64,000 bases of DNA from positions 1,550,517-1,614,516 of the forward strand of contig NW_020170384.1 in NCBI RefSeq assembly GCF_000524195.1. The letters run 5' to 3'. The notes under the pieces are model-generated. The model saw nothing but the letters and a program-made list of their open reading frames with translations. It ran no database searches and had not been told where the DNA came from. A program made the translations under genes and the position numbers. The stretch is from Echinococcus granulosus. Taxonomy: Eukaryota; Platyhelminthes; Cestoda; Cyclophyllidea; Taeniidae. Shown in pieces: positions 1 through 12,300 of this stretch (its first letter is position 1; each line of letters starts with the position of its first letter).

Positions 1-315
1 TATGAATAATCCAATCAAAAGTGTTTTAATTCTCCCGAAAGTTATAACAAAGTTGTGCTTTATAACGATCATCAATGTTTGTTTTATATAGCTGGACACA
101 AATTACAATACATTATTCTAGAAGACTCTACTAAAAACCTGATGGGACTGCTACCTAGCTCACGGTATTTCGATTCTTTCTTTAAACCCTAAGAGGATAA
201 AATACAACTACACATTCGCTATTATTAAACCCCTTTCTGTGGAATTTCGTGTACTTTAAATGCAGATGTTGGAGCAATGAAATCCAGATTGTTGCTCTTT
301 TTCTAATGCCCATAG
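1..315. other. Intron of TMF1 at the window edge
   Basis: No open coding exon is visible. The pyrimidine-rich stretch before the AG at 314-315 is the acceptor of the first exon seen. Upstream TMF1 exons must lie before this window. Confidence 0.6.
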
Positions 316-3300
316 AAACTCGCAGAAGCCACTAAATTGCTAGAAGCTCGGGAAGCCAAACTAGTGGAGATCTGCCGCACCAATCTGTCTCTTCAGGAAG
401 TTAATGAGTTCCTCCACGCGTAGGTCAAACCTTTCAGTCTCTAGGCATAATATTTAATGTATCAAATTGGTGCGCTTGCCTGCAGCAAGCTGGAGGAGGC
501 TGGACTTCCACACGACTTCAGCGCTGCCGACCTGCAGTCACTGACAGATGAATTCACGGAGCGACTGGCAACTACAGAGAGGAAGCTGCAGGCGGTAGCA
601 CGAGAGCGTGATCAACTTCGAGCTCAACTATTCACCGTAAATGCATCCTCTGAGCAGACGGTAAAACGTGCTTATGGTGAGCAGGAAAAAGCACTTCGGT
701 AAATTTAAACCGAACACAGCTGTGCTACTGGTGCAATATAGGTACCCAGGCTAACGTTTCTTCTTGTGAAATGTTAAGGGCACGGTGTGCGCGACTTGAA
801 AGTTCTCTGACGGATAAGGAAACTCAACTAGCCGATCTACTGGCGGAGGGGAATAGAATGGCTCAAGAACAGCTGAAAACTAATAACTTGGTTAAAACCC
901 AACGCTCGAAAATGAAAACTTTGGAGTTGGAAAAGGAGAAGATCAGGCATGTTTTCTTTAGAAATGAGTGCTATGTGATTTTTTGTGTTTACTTTTGCCT
1001 AAACAAGAACTTTTGGAGGTATCGCTTTTCAGTGATAATCTCACAAAGGCTCAAACAGAAATCGGGAGCTTGAAATCCGAAATTGCTACTTTGCGAGAAA
1101 ATGAAAAAAGGCTTCAGGGTAAGTCTTTACAAAATCTGACTATGTTTGCACCATTTCGTGTAAGGCAGTTTCAAATTCAACTGCACCTATTTCGTTTGTT
1201 GGTCGTAATTAGTTTTATATGTCCATCGCCCTTTTGTACTACACTTTTTCGTATTGTGTAATGTTTCGTAGGTGCTAGACGTATTAGGGCTCCTTACGTA
1301 ATAGGTTTACATCCCCTATTTAACATTTTTCTATACCACTTTCTCAGGGGTTACACTATCTTAGTATTCCTTTAAATTTGTCTTACACGTCTATACGTTT
1401 ACCATTCTAGGAAGGACCATAACCACTTCCTTGAACAGCTAAATCGGATTAGCAATAGTGACTGGCTTCTTTGGCCTAATTTATCATTTCTAAATTACCA
1501 TGATCTATTCGATTGCACACAAAAAAACGAATGAGATAGTGGGTGGTCGATGATTTAGTCTTTTTCCGTCACTAGCTAAAATTGTTGAAATTTGATGCAG
1601 TCTTGCAAAAGTTTATGGACCTTGGTGTCATGACAGAGATTTTTACATCCCTCTTCTACTGTCTTTTGTTTACTTAGAATCCCTCAATCAACTCAGTCGT
1701 AAAAATCTGAAGTTGGAAAAAGACGTGGTTGCCGTAATGGTAAAAGCACTCTCTTTCACCTGAATTCCATATTTACTTGTCTGTTTGTTCAACCCCAGCG
1801 GCATCTTCTCGGGTGACACTTTCGACTATGTTTTGTCGTAGAATGAACTAGATTCCTCCAAGGCAAAAGGTGAGGCACTCGACCGTGCACGTCTGGAGTT
1901 GGAGAGGTGAGTTGGCATTCTCTGGAATCTTATTTTTTCTGTTTTGTCTAATCTCCAGAACATTTGCGCGATCCAATCTCATTGTCTGGAAGTTTTTCTT
2001 GAATTAAAGGCAGTGTAGAGCCTGCAATTTTTCATGAATTGTTACTTGTGTGGTGCAAGTGTGGTTCTGCTTAATTTCGCTAATTTTAATAATAAGATCC
2101 CCAAAATTTCAGCTTCGGCTAGCGCAATAATTTCTCAATCTTTGTCTAGAAATGTAGCGGGTAAGGTTTACGAGGGACCTCGTCCACAATAACAATATCT
2201 GAGGTAATAATTTAGAATCAAAATAGATGAAATCATTTCTTCGCGTGTTTGATAATCTTTCATTTTTTCTATTCTTTTATTATACAGGTACACTTTTTTG
2301 TCCTAAACTACCTCCTGTGACTGCTCTTCACTGTGCTTCATGTCGATTCGTGCTATTTTCCGGTTGAAAGTATTGCTTCTCATCTCATTCATTTAAAACT
2401 ATGCCTGTATCGTCTGAGATTCTTGATTTCGTAATCACTTATCTACTTTACTTATGATTTTGGCGAATGTTACTTGTTTTGAGTTGACAGCTCTTGTACT
2501 CTGCCTTGCTCTTTTTTCCTCCATCTGTTTGGTAAATATTACAGTTTCCGGTCTTCCCCTATTGATTGCAAAAGTGGTTTAGGTTACCTCAGTAAAAGTA
2601 GTCTAAGTCGTAACAATCGAAAAATTCTTGTGAATGGATTGAATTTCTTTCAAGTAGCAGAGCCGATAAAATATGCGTGCGCAAAATATGTTCCTCGCGT
2701 TTCACTTCCACAGCAGCTTTTCATTTTAGTGATCCTAGCATAAGTAGGTTTAGGATCCCTATCGACGTCTGTGATCTGATTGAGAGCTTTGCTTTTACCC
2801 CATTTCGTCTTCTATGTTTTATGCCCTTTCTTTCCTCTTTCTTCCCATCTCCTTATTAGTAAGCTATCAGATAGTGCAGTAGATCTAGCGACGGCGCAGC
2901 GGGCGCTTTTGGATGCGCGGACACGCACAGAGGCAATTCGCGATGTGGAAGAGGAACAACAGAGCCTTCGTGACGAAGTAAGCACTCTGCGCACCCAGCT
3001 TGAAGAGATGCGGATTACTGCGGTGCGCCAGAAGCTGGACGCCGAGCAGCGTCTGCAACGGTCACGGCAGGAGGTCAACCACTATCGTGTGCGTATCTTT
3101 TACAACACGCTTTTTTCGCATTTCAAGGATCCTTTTTGCCGTCTATCTGATTATAAACTTCCTCCTTTCCAGCATTTGAATTAGATGATCGGAGGTCTAA
3201 CCCTGTAGCGGGGTCTTTCCCGAATATACAGCTCTGTATTCTGGATTGCTTTTTGTCGTTTGCTCGATCATCCTTTTTTGGTTCATTTGATCTCTACTGA

Positions 3301-6300
3301 TTCAGTCACCATCTTTTGCGGGATAAACTCGCTGTTAAGCAGAAATACTATCTACAGCCTTACAGTTCTGTAATATATCTTTCAATTGCTGTTCTGATGG
3401 TGCATCTTCCCCAATTCAATTTATATTTGTTAATTTTGGAAACTGGCTCTATTCCCCCCAGTGCTCCAGGTTTATGTGACCCCTTTCATGGATTTTATTC
3501 GCTGTTTGATCTTAAGATCTGCTAGTCACATTGAGGGAGAGAGTGATTTGGGATTTATTTTGCTTTTCATCCCTGCATCTTTGGTCCCTGATGATATTCT
3601 AGTCGTCCTTTTGCTGTGGACTTATTTTGCATTCAAGATTTGTTACGGTCAATATTAAATTACATACTTAACTGATATTATATTTTTGCCATTTATGCAA
3701 CTGAGGCGATAGGGAGACAGTCCGTCTTGCTTTTCTTAGGAGAATTATTTGCTCGTTTATTTGCTAATAGATTGCATTAGTTAAAATGCGGTCTTTGAAT
3801 AGTCTAAGAGTAAATTTGTCAACATTGCCACTGCATACTTTGCCCTAACCAAATTGTTATGACCGGTTTAAAATATTTTCAGCCCGCCGCTAAATCCATC
3901 CAAATACAATTGTGAGGCAAACTTTTTAGTGTTTTGTTTGTGGTACTCAAGTTACCCCTGACACTAGATGTGCAGACCTCCTTCCCACCGCCCTGAGGCC
4001 TTTGCGCGGGAGGCTGAAGAGGTCATTGTAGTGATATAAACAAACAAAACGGACTTCATTCTACTGCAAGATAATGCGCGACTCACCCATTAATGGTCGT
4101 TTTGCGGTTACTTGGGCTATAATTATTTACCGAATATGTAATCGCTTATTTAGGAGCAATTAGCGGAATCGGAGGCACGTTTCGAGTCCCTCGGTGAGGC
4201 CGCGACCTCTGTGGCCAAACCGCTGCTGCGTCAGATCCAATCTCTTCAGGCCAAGTTGGCCGAGCAGGCGAATGCCTCTGAAGGCACTGAACAGAGCCTG
4301 CTGGCCCTAGTTGGTGAGTTTTTGTGTCTACCTGTTCACTCACGGCTCTGGAATTCGCATTGTTTTGTATCAAACAGTCTGTTTTGGACACGGTTTGCTT
4401 CAACTCCTTGTCTTAAACTGATAAAGTACCTACGTCACATATTTGTGATGCTGAGCTCGGGAAAGAAAATTGGGATCTAACGCGCATGTGGCACTAGCAG
4501 TAAAAGTGTTAGTAAAGGGCTAAATCAGGTTCTCACCATTACTTGGTGATCAATTTTTACTTTTCAATCCGTAAAGATTTTGACGTTTAAAATATCCAAA
4601 ATTGCAGTCGCACCAAAACCTTTCTTTCGTAACCCTAACCCCCACACACAATCGAACCATAGAGCTACTCACTGACATGGAAATATCTCATGAGGAAAAT
4701 ATGATCGAATCCTGGGCCTAAAGCGATAGACCACGGAAAATTCGTGCTGACTTCTGCCTTTTTTGGCTTTAGCGGATCTGAAAAAGCGTTTGGAGGTGGC
4801 AGAGAGAGCGGAACGTCTATTTCAGGAGCGTCTCGATGGAGCAGAGACTGCAGCAGACGCCCTGAGGAAGGAACTTTCTCTGGAGCGGGCGGCCTCCAGC
4901 CAAATGCATGACCGACTCTCCCAGCACGATCTGCAGGCCTCCTCTGACAAGTCACATATTGAAAAGTAAACTCTGGGTTTATACTTTTAAGACGTTTTGT
5001 ATATGAATGTCTTGCATTGTTTTATGGCAGGCAGTGTTGGAACCATTCTCCTTGCATTATCCATCAATAACTTTGAACCAATTTTTTAAACTTATTTAAG
5101 AATTACAGACTATAGATTTAGAGCTTGGTTGAAGCTGTGATGAAGCCCTTCCTCCCATCCTTCTCGTTGCACTTATTATTAGTCTTTGAAGAGGTAACGG
5201 AATCTGCCATTCTGAAAGAAGGCCTATTATTAACCTGCCATGAGAGAGACCCCATGACGCCAAGGTAGCTGGCGTCTTTAAACCTCAACACATATCATTC
5301 TACTGCGAACTTCTTCTTTTGAGCAGCGTCCTCAGGGCCCTCCATGATTGTTCTGTTTTGACCGTTGCAAGTCTTCTTTTGACTTTTAATCAATTGCCAG
5401 ACGGTAGCGAAAATGCTGCATTGAAGTACTCAAAAAGTTAATATTTCACATCGCCGCATATTTAGCTATTCTCTGAAAAATCATCCTCCTGTAACTTTTG
5501 GTTTTGGCACCAAACCAATGGGAATTAGGATTGCCCTTTTGTCGGGACGGGCTCGCCGATGTGGCACTTCATATCATCGCCGAAGACGCAGTATTGTCCA
5601 CCAGCCAGGTAGCGGATTTTTAACATGGAATTAAACTGGTGATGGAACTGTGGAGAATGGGAGCTCGTGCAGTTGATTATCCTTTAAAACAAATGTTACT
5701 AATTTTGTAATTACACTAAGAGAGCCGAACTCTTCATTCTGAGTTGACGACCAATGTCTGCGAAACTCATTCATTTTTCTACGTTTTAAGTGGTTTTTTG
5801 TGTTAAAATTAGGTATTTGCCTATTTTTGCTTTGCAATTCTGCTTCCTTACACGCCCACTGTGTTGTGGTAACCAAGGCAATATTTCATGTCCCTTTGTC
5901 ATGCATTTGGACCTAAGTTTGCCTAACTGGCTAAAATGATTACTTTGCTCTCACTGTTTGCGTGAGGTCATAACCTGTACCTCTACATGTACAATCACGA
6001 AACCTAGCAATACCAATTGCCAATTGTCGTGTCTATCATGCTTTTTTGTGCGTTTTCAGCAGGTGTTGGTCTATTTTAAAAGCTGTCGCCTAATGTAATA
6101 ACCTTTTTGGCTAGCCGGGTAAGTATAGCCATTGATGGTCTTAGCTTTAGCTCGGTTAGGTAACTGATGTAACGGTCCAGAAACATGTCAGTTTTTCAGC
6201 AGAAGAAAAGTAGTGGATAATTCTGTTAAACTTTGTATGGGCTAGGAATCTGTGTGGTCATTTTTTAAGTGGACGGTACGTTCTCACTTATCAATCTGTG

Positions 6301-9300
6301 CGTTTTAGAGTACTGAATTGAAGAGGAAGTCAGTCAATCTCGGAAATGTTTTAAATCTACTTCTGGTGGAGTAATTTCATCTATTTTTATCCTCTATTGT
6401 GCAGACTAAACGCTGAACTAGCCTCCCTTCATCAACAACTAATTGCAGCAGAAGATGCCTCTGATGCAACCTCAGCTGCCCTGGTCGCGAAGAAAGAGGA
6501 GGTGGTCGGACTTCGGTCGGAGCTGGCTCAGGTGAAGGCCGAATTGGCTCAGGCGCTGCCCAAAATGGCAACGTCCACCGCAGCTGTCTCCACTTCTCCC
6601 CACCCACTCATGGGAGCGCACTCGAGGCGATCTTCCGGTGCCCAACTGTTGACACTGACATCTCAGGTTTGTTCCAGTGTTGATTCGTGCCCCGTCAATT
6701 CAGGTGGTTCTTGGGAGTAGTTAATTAGAGTAAGATAGCACACCTACTGTTTATTCTTTGGTTCGGTGAATTCGCGAAATTACTTTCACAACATGCAGCA
6801 CTCGAGCCAGATCTGAAGACGTAGCACAGTGTAACTGTTGAAAAATGGCTTTATTGTAATCTTACAGAAAGCCAGGAGACAAGAATCAAGCACAAGTAGC
6901 AGGAGATTGGTTAGAACGATCTGGTTGCAGCAAACTCAATTTTGTCACGTGTATCTATGTCTTTTTGTGTGAACCTTTATTCACAAACAAAGTCTATCCA
7001 TTGATATGTTTGTTGTGAAGTAGTTAATCAACGGCTCTGATCCCATCTACCCTCCACACTTCTTTGTTGTTTTACTATCGCACAGCAGGAATCGTTCAGA
7101 CAGCTCATTTCGTTATCAATTTGTACTTGTTCAGTGGATCCGCACATTAGGCTGGAGAAAATCGCATTACTAATGTCGAGAAGGTCTGTACAGCTGCTGC
7201 TCGGCTCGCGAGAAGCTGGAAACGCAATCACTTAAGACATAAATCTGCTGCAGCAGCTTTGAATGGTCCGACCATTTGGAATTGAGTTGTACTAGTAAAA
7301 ATCCAGCCCTTTATTATTACCGCCCTTGTAGGACTCCGATGCGAATCCTTCTTTGGAGACAACCGTGTCAATTCAGCAGTCTTCGCCCTCACCGCCTCCG
7401 CGTCCCTCTCCTCTGCCAACCGGCCATTTCGCCAGCAGTCTCTCTTTCCTCCAAGTGAGACCTTTAAATATGGAGCGTTTCATTTCGTATTAAGCAACCA
7501 GTCTCTCAATGGAGTAATTTTAATGTTCTAGTTATGCTAGCATGCCATGATAGGTGGGGTAAGAGAACATTACAAATCAGAAGTGAATGATTAACTCCGG
7601 ATGATCGTTTTCGTACCCCACAGGAAACGGCCTAGTATTTGGGATACGAAGTATTAGTCTGTTGTTTCGAGATCTAGCATTGATGTTGGGTATATAGAAG
7701 GATCTTTAACACATTCACCCCACCATCACACGTATGTGACAGTGATAATCTTACCTCAGCTAGCACGTCACACATGTAACGTTTAGTTCTGAACTATATT
7801 TCAGCATCCTATCCGAGCACTATGTTGAATGGTTGCTAAAACCAATCCATTTTTATAAAGTACGGGCATCACGACAGGGCGAAAATATTTTTCCTATTTT
7901 CAATCTTAAAGTAGAAAGGCAAGCTTCTGGACCACTTTCATTCTGACTCTTGCGCTAGTAAAATTCAGATAAACGTGTTATTGTTTGTATTTGGAAACTA
8001 TTCGTTGTCACTATTGTAAAGGGGATTGTTGGTGTTACCAGCTTTATATGAAGCCCTTGATCCCAAATCCTGGTAGCTTTAAGTGTGATACATTAAAGTA
8101 CCTCCTTTGATTCTTCAAAATTTCCCTTTTTTTACCAGTTATCGTTCGTATGAGAAGAGCTTTGTCATCGTATGTATGGTTCCTTCAAACATTTCAGCTA
8201 GCAGCAATGCATTTTATTCTCTATTTTTTTCTAATCGAAGTATGAATCTGGGCTCTTTAATTTTGTCTTTGACTGCTCATATGACTCCGTGTTTATGCTG
8301 GCTTGCAGAGGACTACGTGAAAAGCTTTTATCCTGGTCCCGGGTATTTTTTAACATTTACACCAGCATAAACAATCCTTAAATTCTGTTTTTTTTATGTG
8401 GGTAGGTTCGAGTTTAGTTGAATGGAGAAGCACTCACGGGCCTTTTTCCATATTCCTGGTGTTGATTAATTAGTCTGGTATTTCTGTGTCTTGCATAAGT
8501 ATTTTCTGTTGATTTTGTGGATTCCCGGTCCACTTCTTTTGTTGTTTTACCATTGTGTAACCTTTGGAGTCGTGTTTTGATTAGCGGCTGTAGTCTCCAG
8601 AAGAAAGATAGTTTTCTCTTTCAAAAAACTCCAAAAAATTTACTTAGGTCTCGCCAAGTCAGCCCTTCTGTGTTATCCGGCATCTATACAACCTAAGGCA
8701 TTTATTTCACTGATAGTAATGAACTCCTTACTGCATTTTTAAATCCCCTCTCCTCAGCTTAACTTCAATTCACAATTTTTTCGTATTTCGTCGTTTTTAC
8801 TAACGGCAGACACGTCACACGGGCATCATTTCTCCTAGTAAGGGTGATCGTCCTCATATATCATCGTTAATTACGCACCGAAGGGATCCATACAGTGGTG
8901 CAGGGACGGTCAATTAGGTGGCGATATGCACTACTCAAAAAAGGCCGCTGGGCACCGCCGGCAATAGCACCAGCAAAAGAGAGCGACCTTTAGCAATCTC
9001 ATTCCCGTGCACACTCCTTCTTTTGAATGGTCTTGCATTCCCACCTCTACTAATCTATGGATTAACACGCCAGGTACTAGGGTCTGAGGGGAAAACTAGT
9101 CGTCACAACCTATATGCTTCATTTACAGCCATGCTATCTAAGAACCAAAAAGTATAATTATTCTCAAACCAAGAATATCCTGCGTTCATTTTATTCCTTT
9201 TGGATTCACCTGGTCCCTTTCAATCAAACTAAAGCTCTGGTTCTCTTATCTGAGCCTGACATCACATGGTGTTTTGGCAGCAGGTGTGTTAATTTTAGTT

Positions 9301-12300
9301 CGGTTGACAAAAGTTTTTCTCATCTTCAAATTGGTTCTAAGAGCCGTTACTGGAATTCTAGGCAAACAAGCCATAATTGTCCAATAGGGATGATAAAAGT
9401 ACTAACTTAGCTGACCTTTTTTAAGCACTGATGCGTTGCATCCCGGTTTCCTGCTGGCCTTACGCAGTACCGGCTACGTGGGTGTACTATGCTGCTGTAC
9501 TTCCTACTTCCGAGGCTGGTGGCCTGCATGGTATAAACACCTCAGGCGTGCTCTGGTTGGTAGAGCACCTCTGTCTCTTTCAATATACCCACTGAACTGC
9601 AAGAGATATTTAAGCCTAACCACAAATGTTGAATTTATTAAACAAAAGAGTATACTATGGGGAGCAAAAAGAAGGTGCTCTTATTTTTCCATGTAGTTCC
9701 ATGCCATTTATTACAATTTTACGCAAATATTCGGAAAGCTTAGGTATAGAAAACTTCAGTTCTGCTGAAGCATCATAGGATGACCTACATCACTTCGTCG
9801 TCGGATCAAGTTGTCAATCCTTTTGTTTTCGTTACGCTGATGCTCGTTTCTATTCCTCAGTGAAATGATTCAACCGGGTTTCGTCTCGTACAGTGATGCA
9901 GTCTAGAAATTCTTGGCCTTCCTTAACCAAACGCCTCCGTCTTGGTGCCCAGCGCGCGCCAACCCTCCGACCTTGCGGATATTTGTGGGTGGTTGTGTCA
10001 TGTTCACCGTTCTCATGAGAGGATGTGTATAATTTTACGTCCTGCTATACGTCGATTGTCCAGGGTCAGATATTCCGCTCGCTGAATGACCGATGAGGCT
10101 GCAGTCGAGATAGGCACTGACGTACAGGCCTTCGACCCCGTACTGTGGCTGAGTGTCCTGTCAACGTACCATGCAAACTGTTATTGAAGTCTCCTGCAGA
10201 CGCCAGTGTCCGCATCATGACACGCTGTTGCAGTTGCACATCATCACTGGTGACTGCCATCCTGATTAAGGGTGTTCGGATCTACATATGCATCATCTAT
10301 TATGAGTAGGTATGGGCATGCATGGCAGTTATTATTGGGTATAGCACCTCGGTTGTCGCTGCAGATGGGCGATTAAATCTCAATTCGCTTTGGACACCTT
10401 GTGCATTTCATCACCTACTCCCATCACTTACCGTGGTGGTGACACTTTCGGTGTGATGGATTGAATAAGAGTGCACAAAGTGTGTGTTGAGTTTTCTTCA
10501 CACAGAAACATGTATATGTGAAACTGCGTGTGTGCATGTGTTCAATGCTGTCCGCATGATCGCCACCACCAATGTAGACGACCTGTTTCTTCTCACGTTA
10601 CATCACACGACTCATCTCTCCTGCATGAGTCAACCCTCTCTACTTCCGCCGTCGCCGTCACCCCACGTTTTGTTCTGTAGTTTGACTTAATGGATGCGAC
10701 GCCTGATGAAATGCACCAGATCTGAAATCCAATCTCATCTTAGACGTGAATTGGCTCACTGAGTGGACGATTTCGTTCAATCTGTTGGCTCCCGGATATT
10801 CCAAAAGCTTCTTGATTTGATGCAGGTGACTATGCGTTTACGGATATGAAATACGTTCCACTTCTGTAGGACTACGCATTTTAAGGTAAACATAGCACTA
10901 ACACGGAGACTAGGAGTAAATCGTTCACCCACTTACTGACTCATGCCTAGTTGTTCCCTAAAGAAGTTTTAAATGCGTGTGGGTTTGGAAGTAGCTCTGG
11001 TGTAGGCGTGTGAAAGGACCAGAAGACCAGTGTCATAAGTGATGATGAGTAGTGCTTTGTTTGTCTAGTTCACCTTTCCAAGATATATTATGACATTGGA
11101 ATAAAAATGAGCATTACATTTTGATTATTTTACAATCTTAACATAGGTTGTCACTTCTACCTCATATGCAACTGTTTTCACTTCTCCGTTAATTGACATT
11201 AGTTAGGAAAGTTCTCTTCATAACCAACGCTTTTCTCCTGTTTCTTATTACCATCATGTCCGTTTTTTTCGCATTTTCAATCGTTGCTGGCGCATCCGAA
11301 TCTCGTTGTTTTTCAACTCAACTCACTTGGACTTGCTTGTTCCCCTAATGATACCTATCCCAGTCCCCTTCTCATTATCTCCCATTTATCGAGTTTTGAG
11401 AAACGTGGACACGGTTTTTTTTCCATAAATCCTCTGCTTTGGTGCCTTCTTCAATTATTATTTTATTATCCGATTCTTTTAAGGTAAATTATCCTAAGAT
11501 TCTTATTTTTATGCTTATTAATTTTTGGTCTTTTTTACTAAGCACATCACAAGTTTGTGGATTGTATTTCATCCAAATAGCATTAAAGTATTGAAGGATG
11601 GGTGAGGCGGATTTCCTGGTTTCAAGTTTATCCTGATGATTCCTCACACATTTGAGGCCTTCTTGATTTTGCTTTATGGTGCAGCAATAGCGGTATTAAA
11701 CACGATTAAGCAAATTGTATTGTGAGGTGCTTTCTTTGTTGTCAGGATCTTGTCTGTCTTTCCCTTCTCACGCACAACGCTGTGCACCTTGGCTGGTATG
11801 AGAATGTGATGAATTGCACAGAATCCTCTCTGAAACACGTAGGGATGGTTGTAGGCTTTCCCGTGTTAATGAGAGGTGGTCGTGGCTCTTTACGGGAGTC
11901 CCTTGTGGCTATCCACTTCTTCCAGCAAACTGTAAGTGGCAATTTGCATTTAGACGGCGTACTTCTACTTGTTGACTGCATCACCCATGTCGATGCCTTA
12001 TTGTGTGATGTCATAGGATGTCTTGGGCTTTTACTTATAGACCTCCATTCACTCCGTACTTTATGGCGAATGCCTGTTGCCCACTTATTTTGGACATTTT
12101 GATTCCCTGTCTGTCTACTCAACTAAAAAATTTTTTTTTCATTCCCTCCGATTTTCAACCTCCAATCCCATTGTCCAACACAGTGGATGTGTATTCTTCA
12201 CAATTAAATTGCAAATCATAAACGGGTTTCAAAAATTGGGTTAAATGACAATTCCTAGTACATTTGTGTAAACATAGAAAACTTGCAATTTGCAACCTTC

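Noticed and set aside
7092..7240. Open block after a CACAGCAG acceptor that could be an extra TMF1 exon
   Set aside because: Exons 10 and 11 already join in phase and match the family; this block lacks a good donor and ends in a stop.
9548..9590. tRNA-like A box (GCTCTGGTTGGTAGAGCAC)
   Set aside because: No matching B box or cloverleaf arms downstream, so not a tRNA; could be a tRNA-derived fragment but unsupported.
8918..9696. Three successive + strand frames of 79-98 codons in the same intron
   Set aside because: No recognisable domain and the frames do not join in phase at plausible splice sites.
11722..12122. Overlapping 126-codon open frames on both strands inside TMF1 intron 11
   Set aside because: No domain, no splice context and no codon pattern; sense and antisense frames of equal length are what chance gives when one strand lacks stops.
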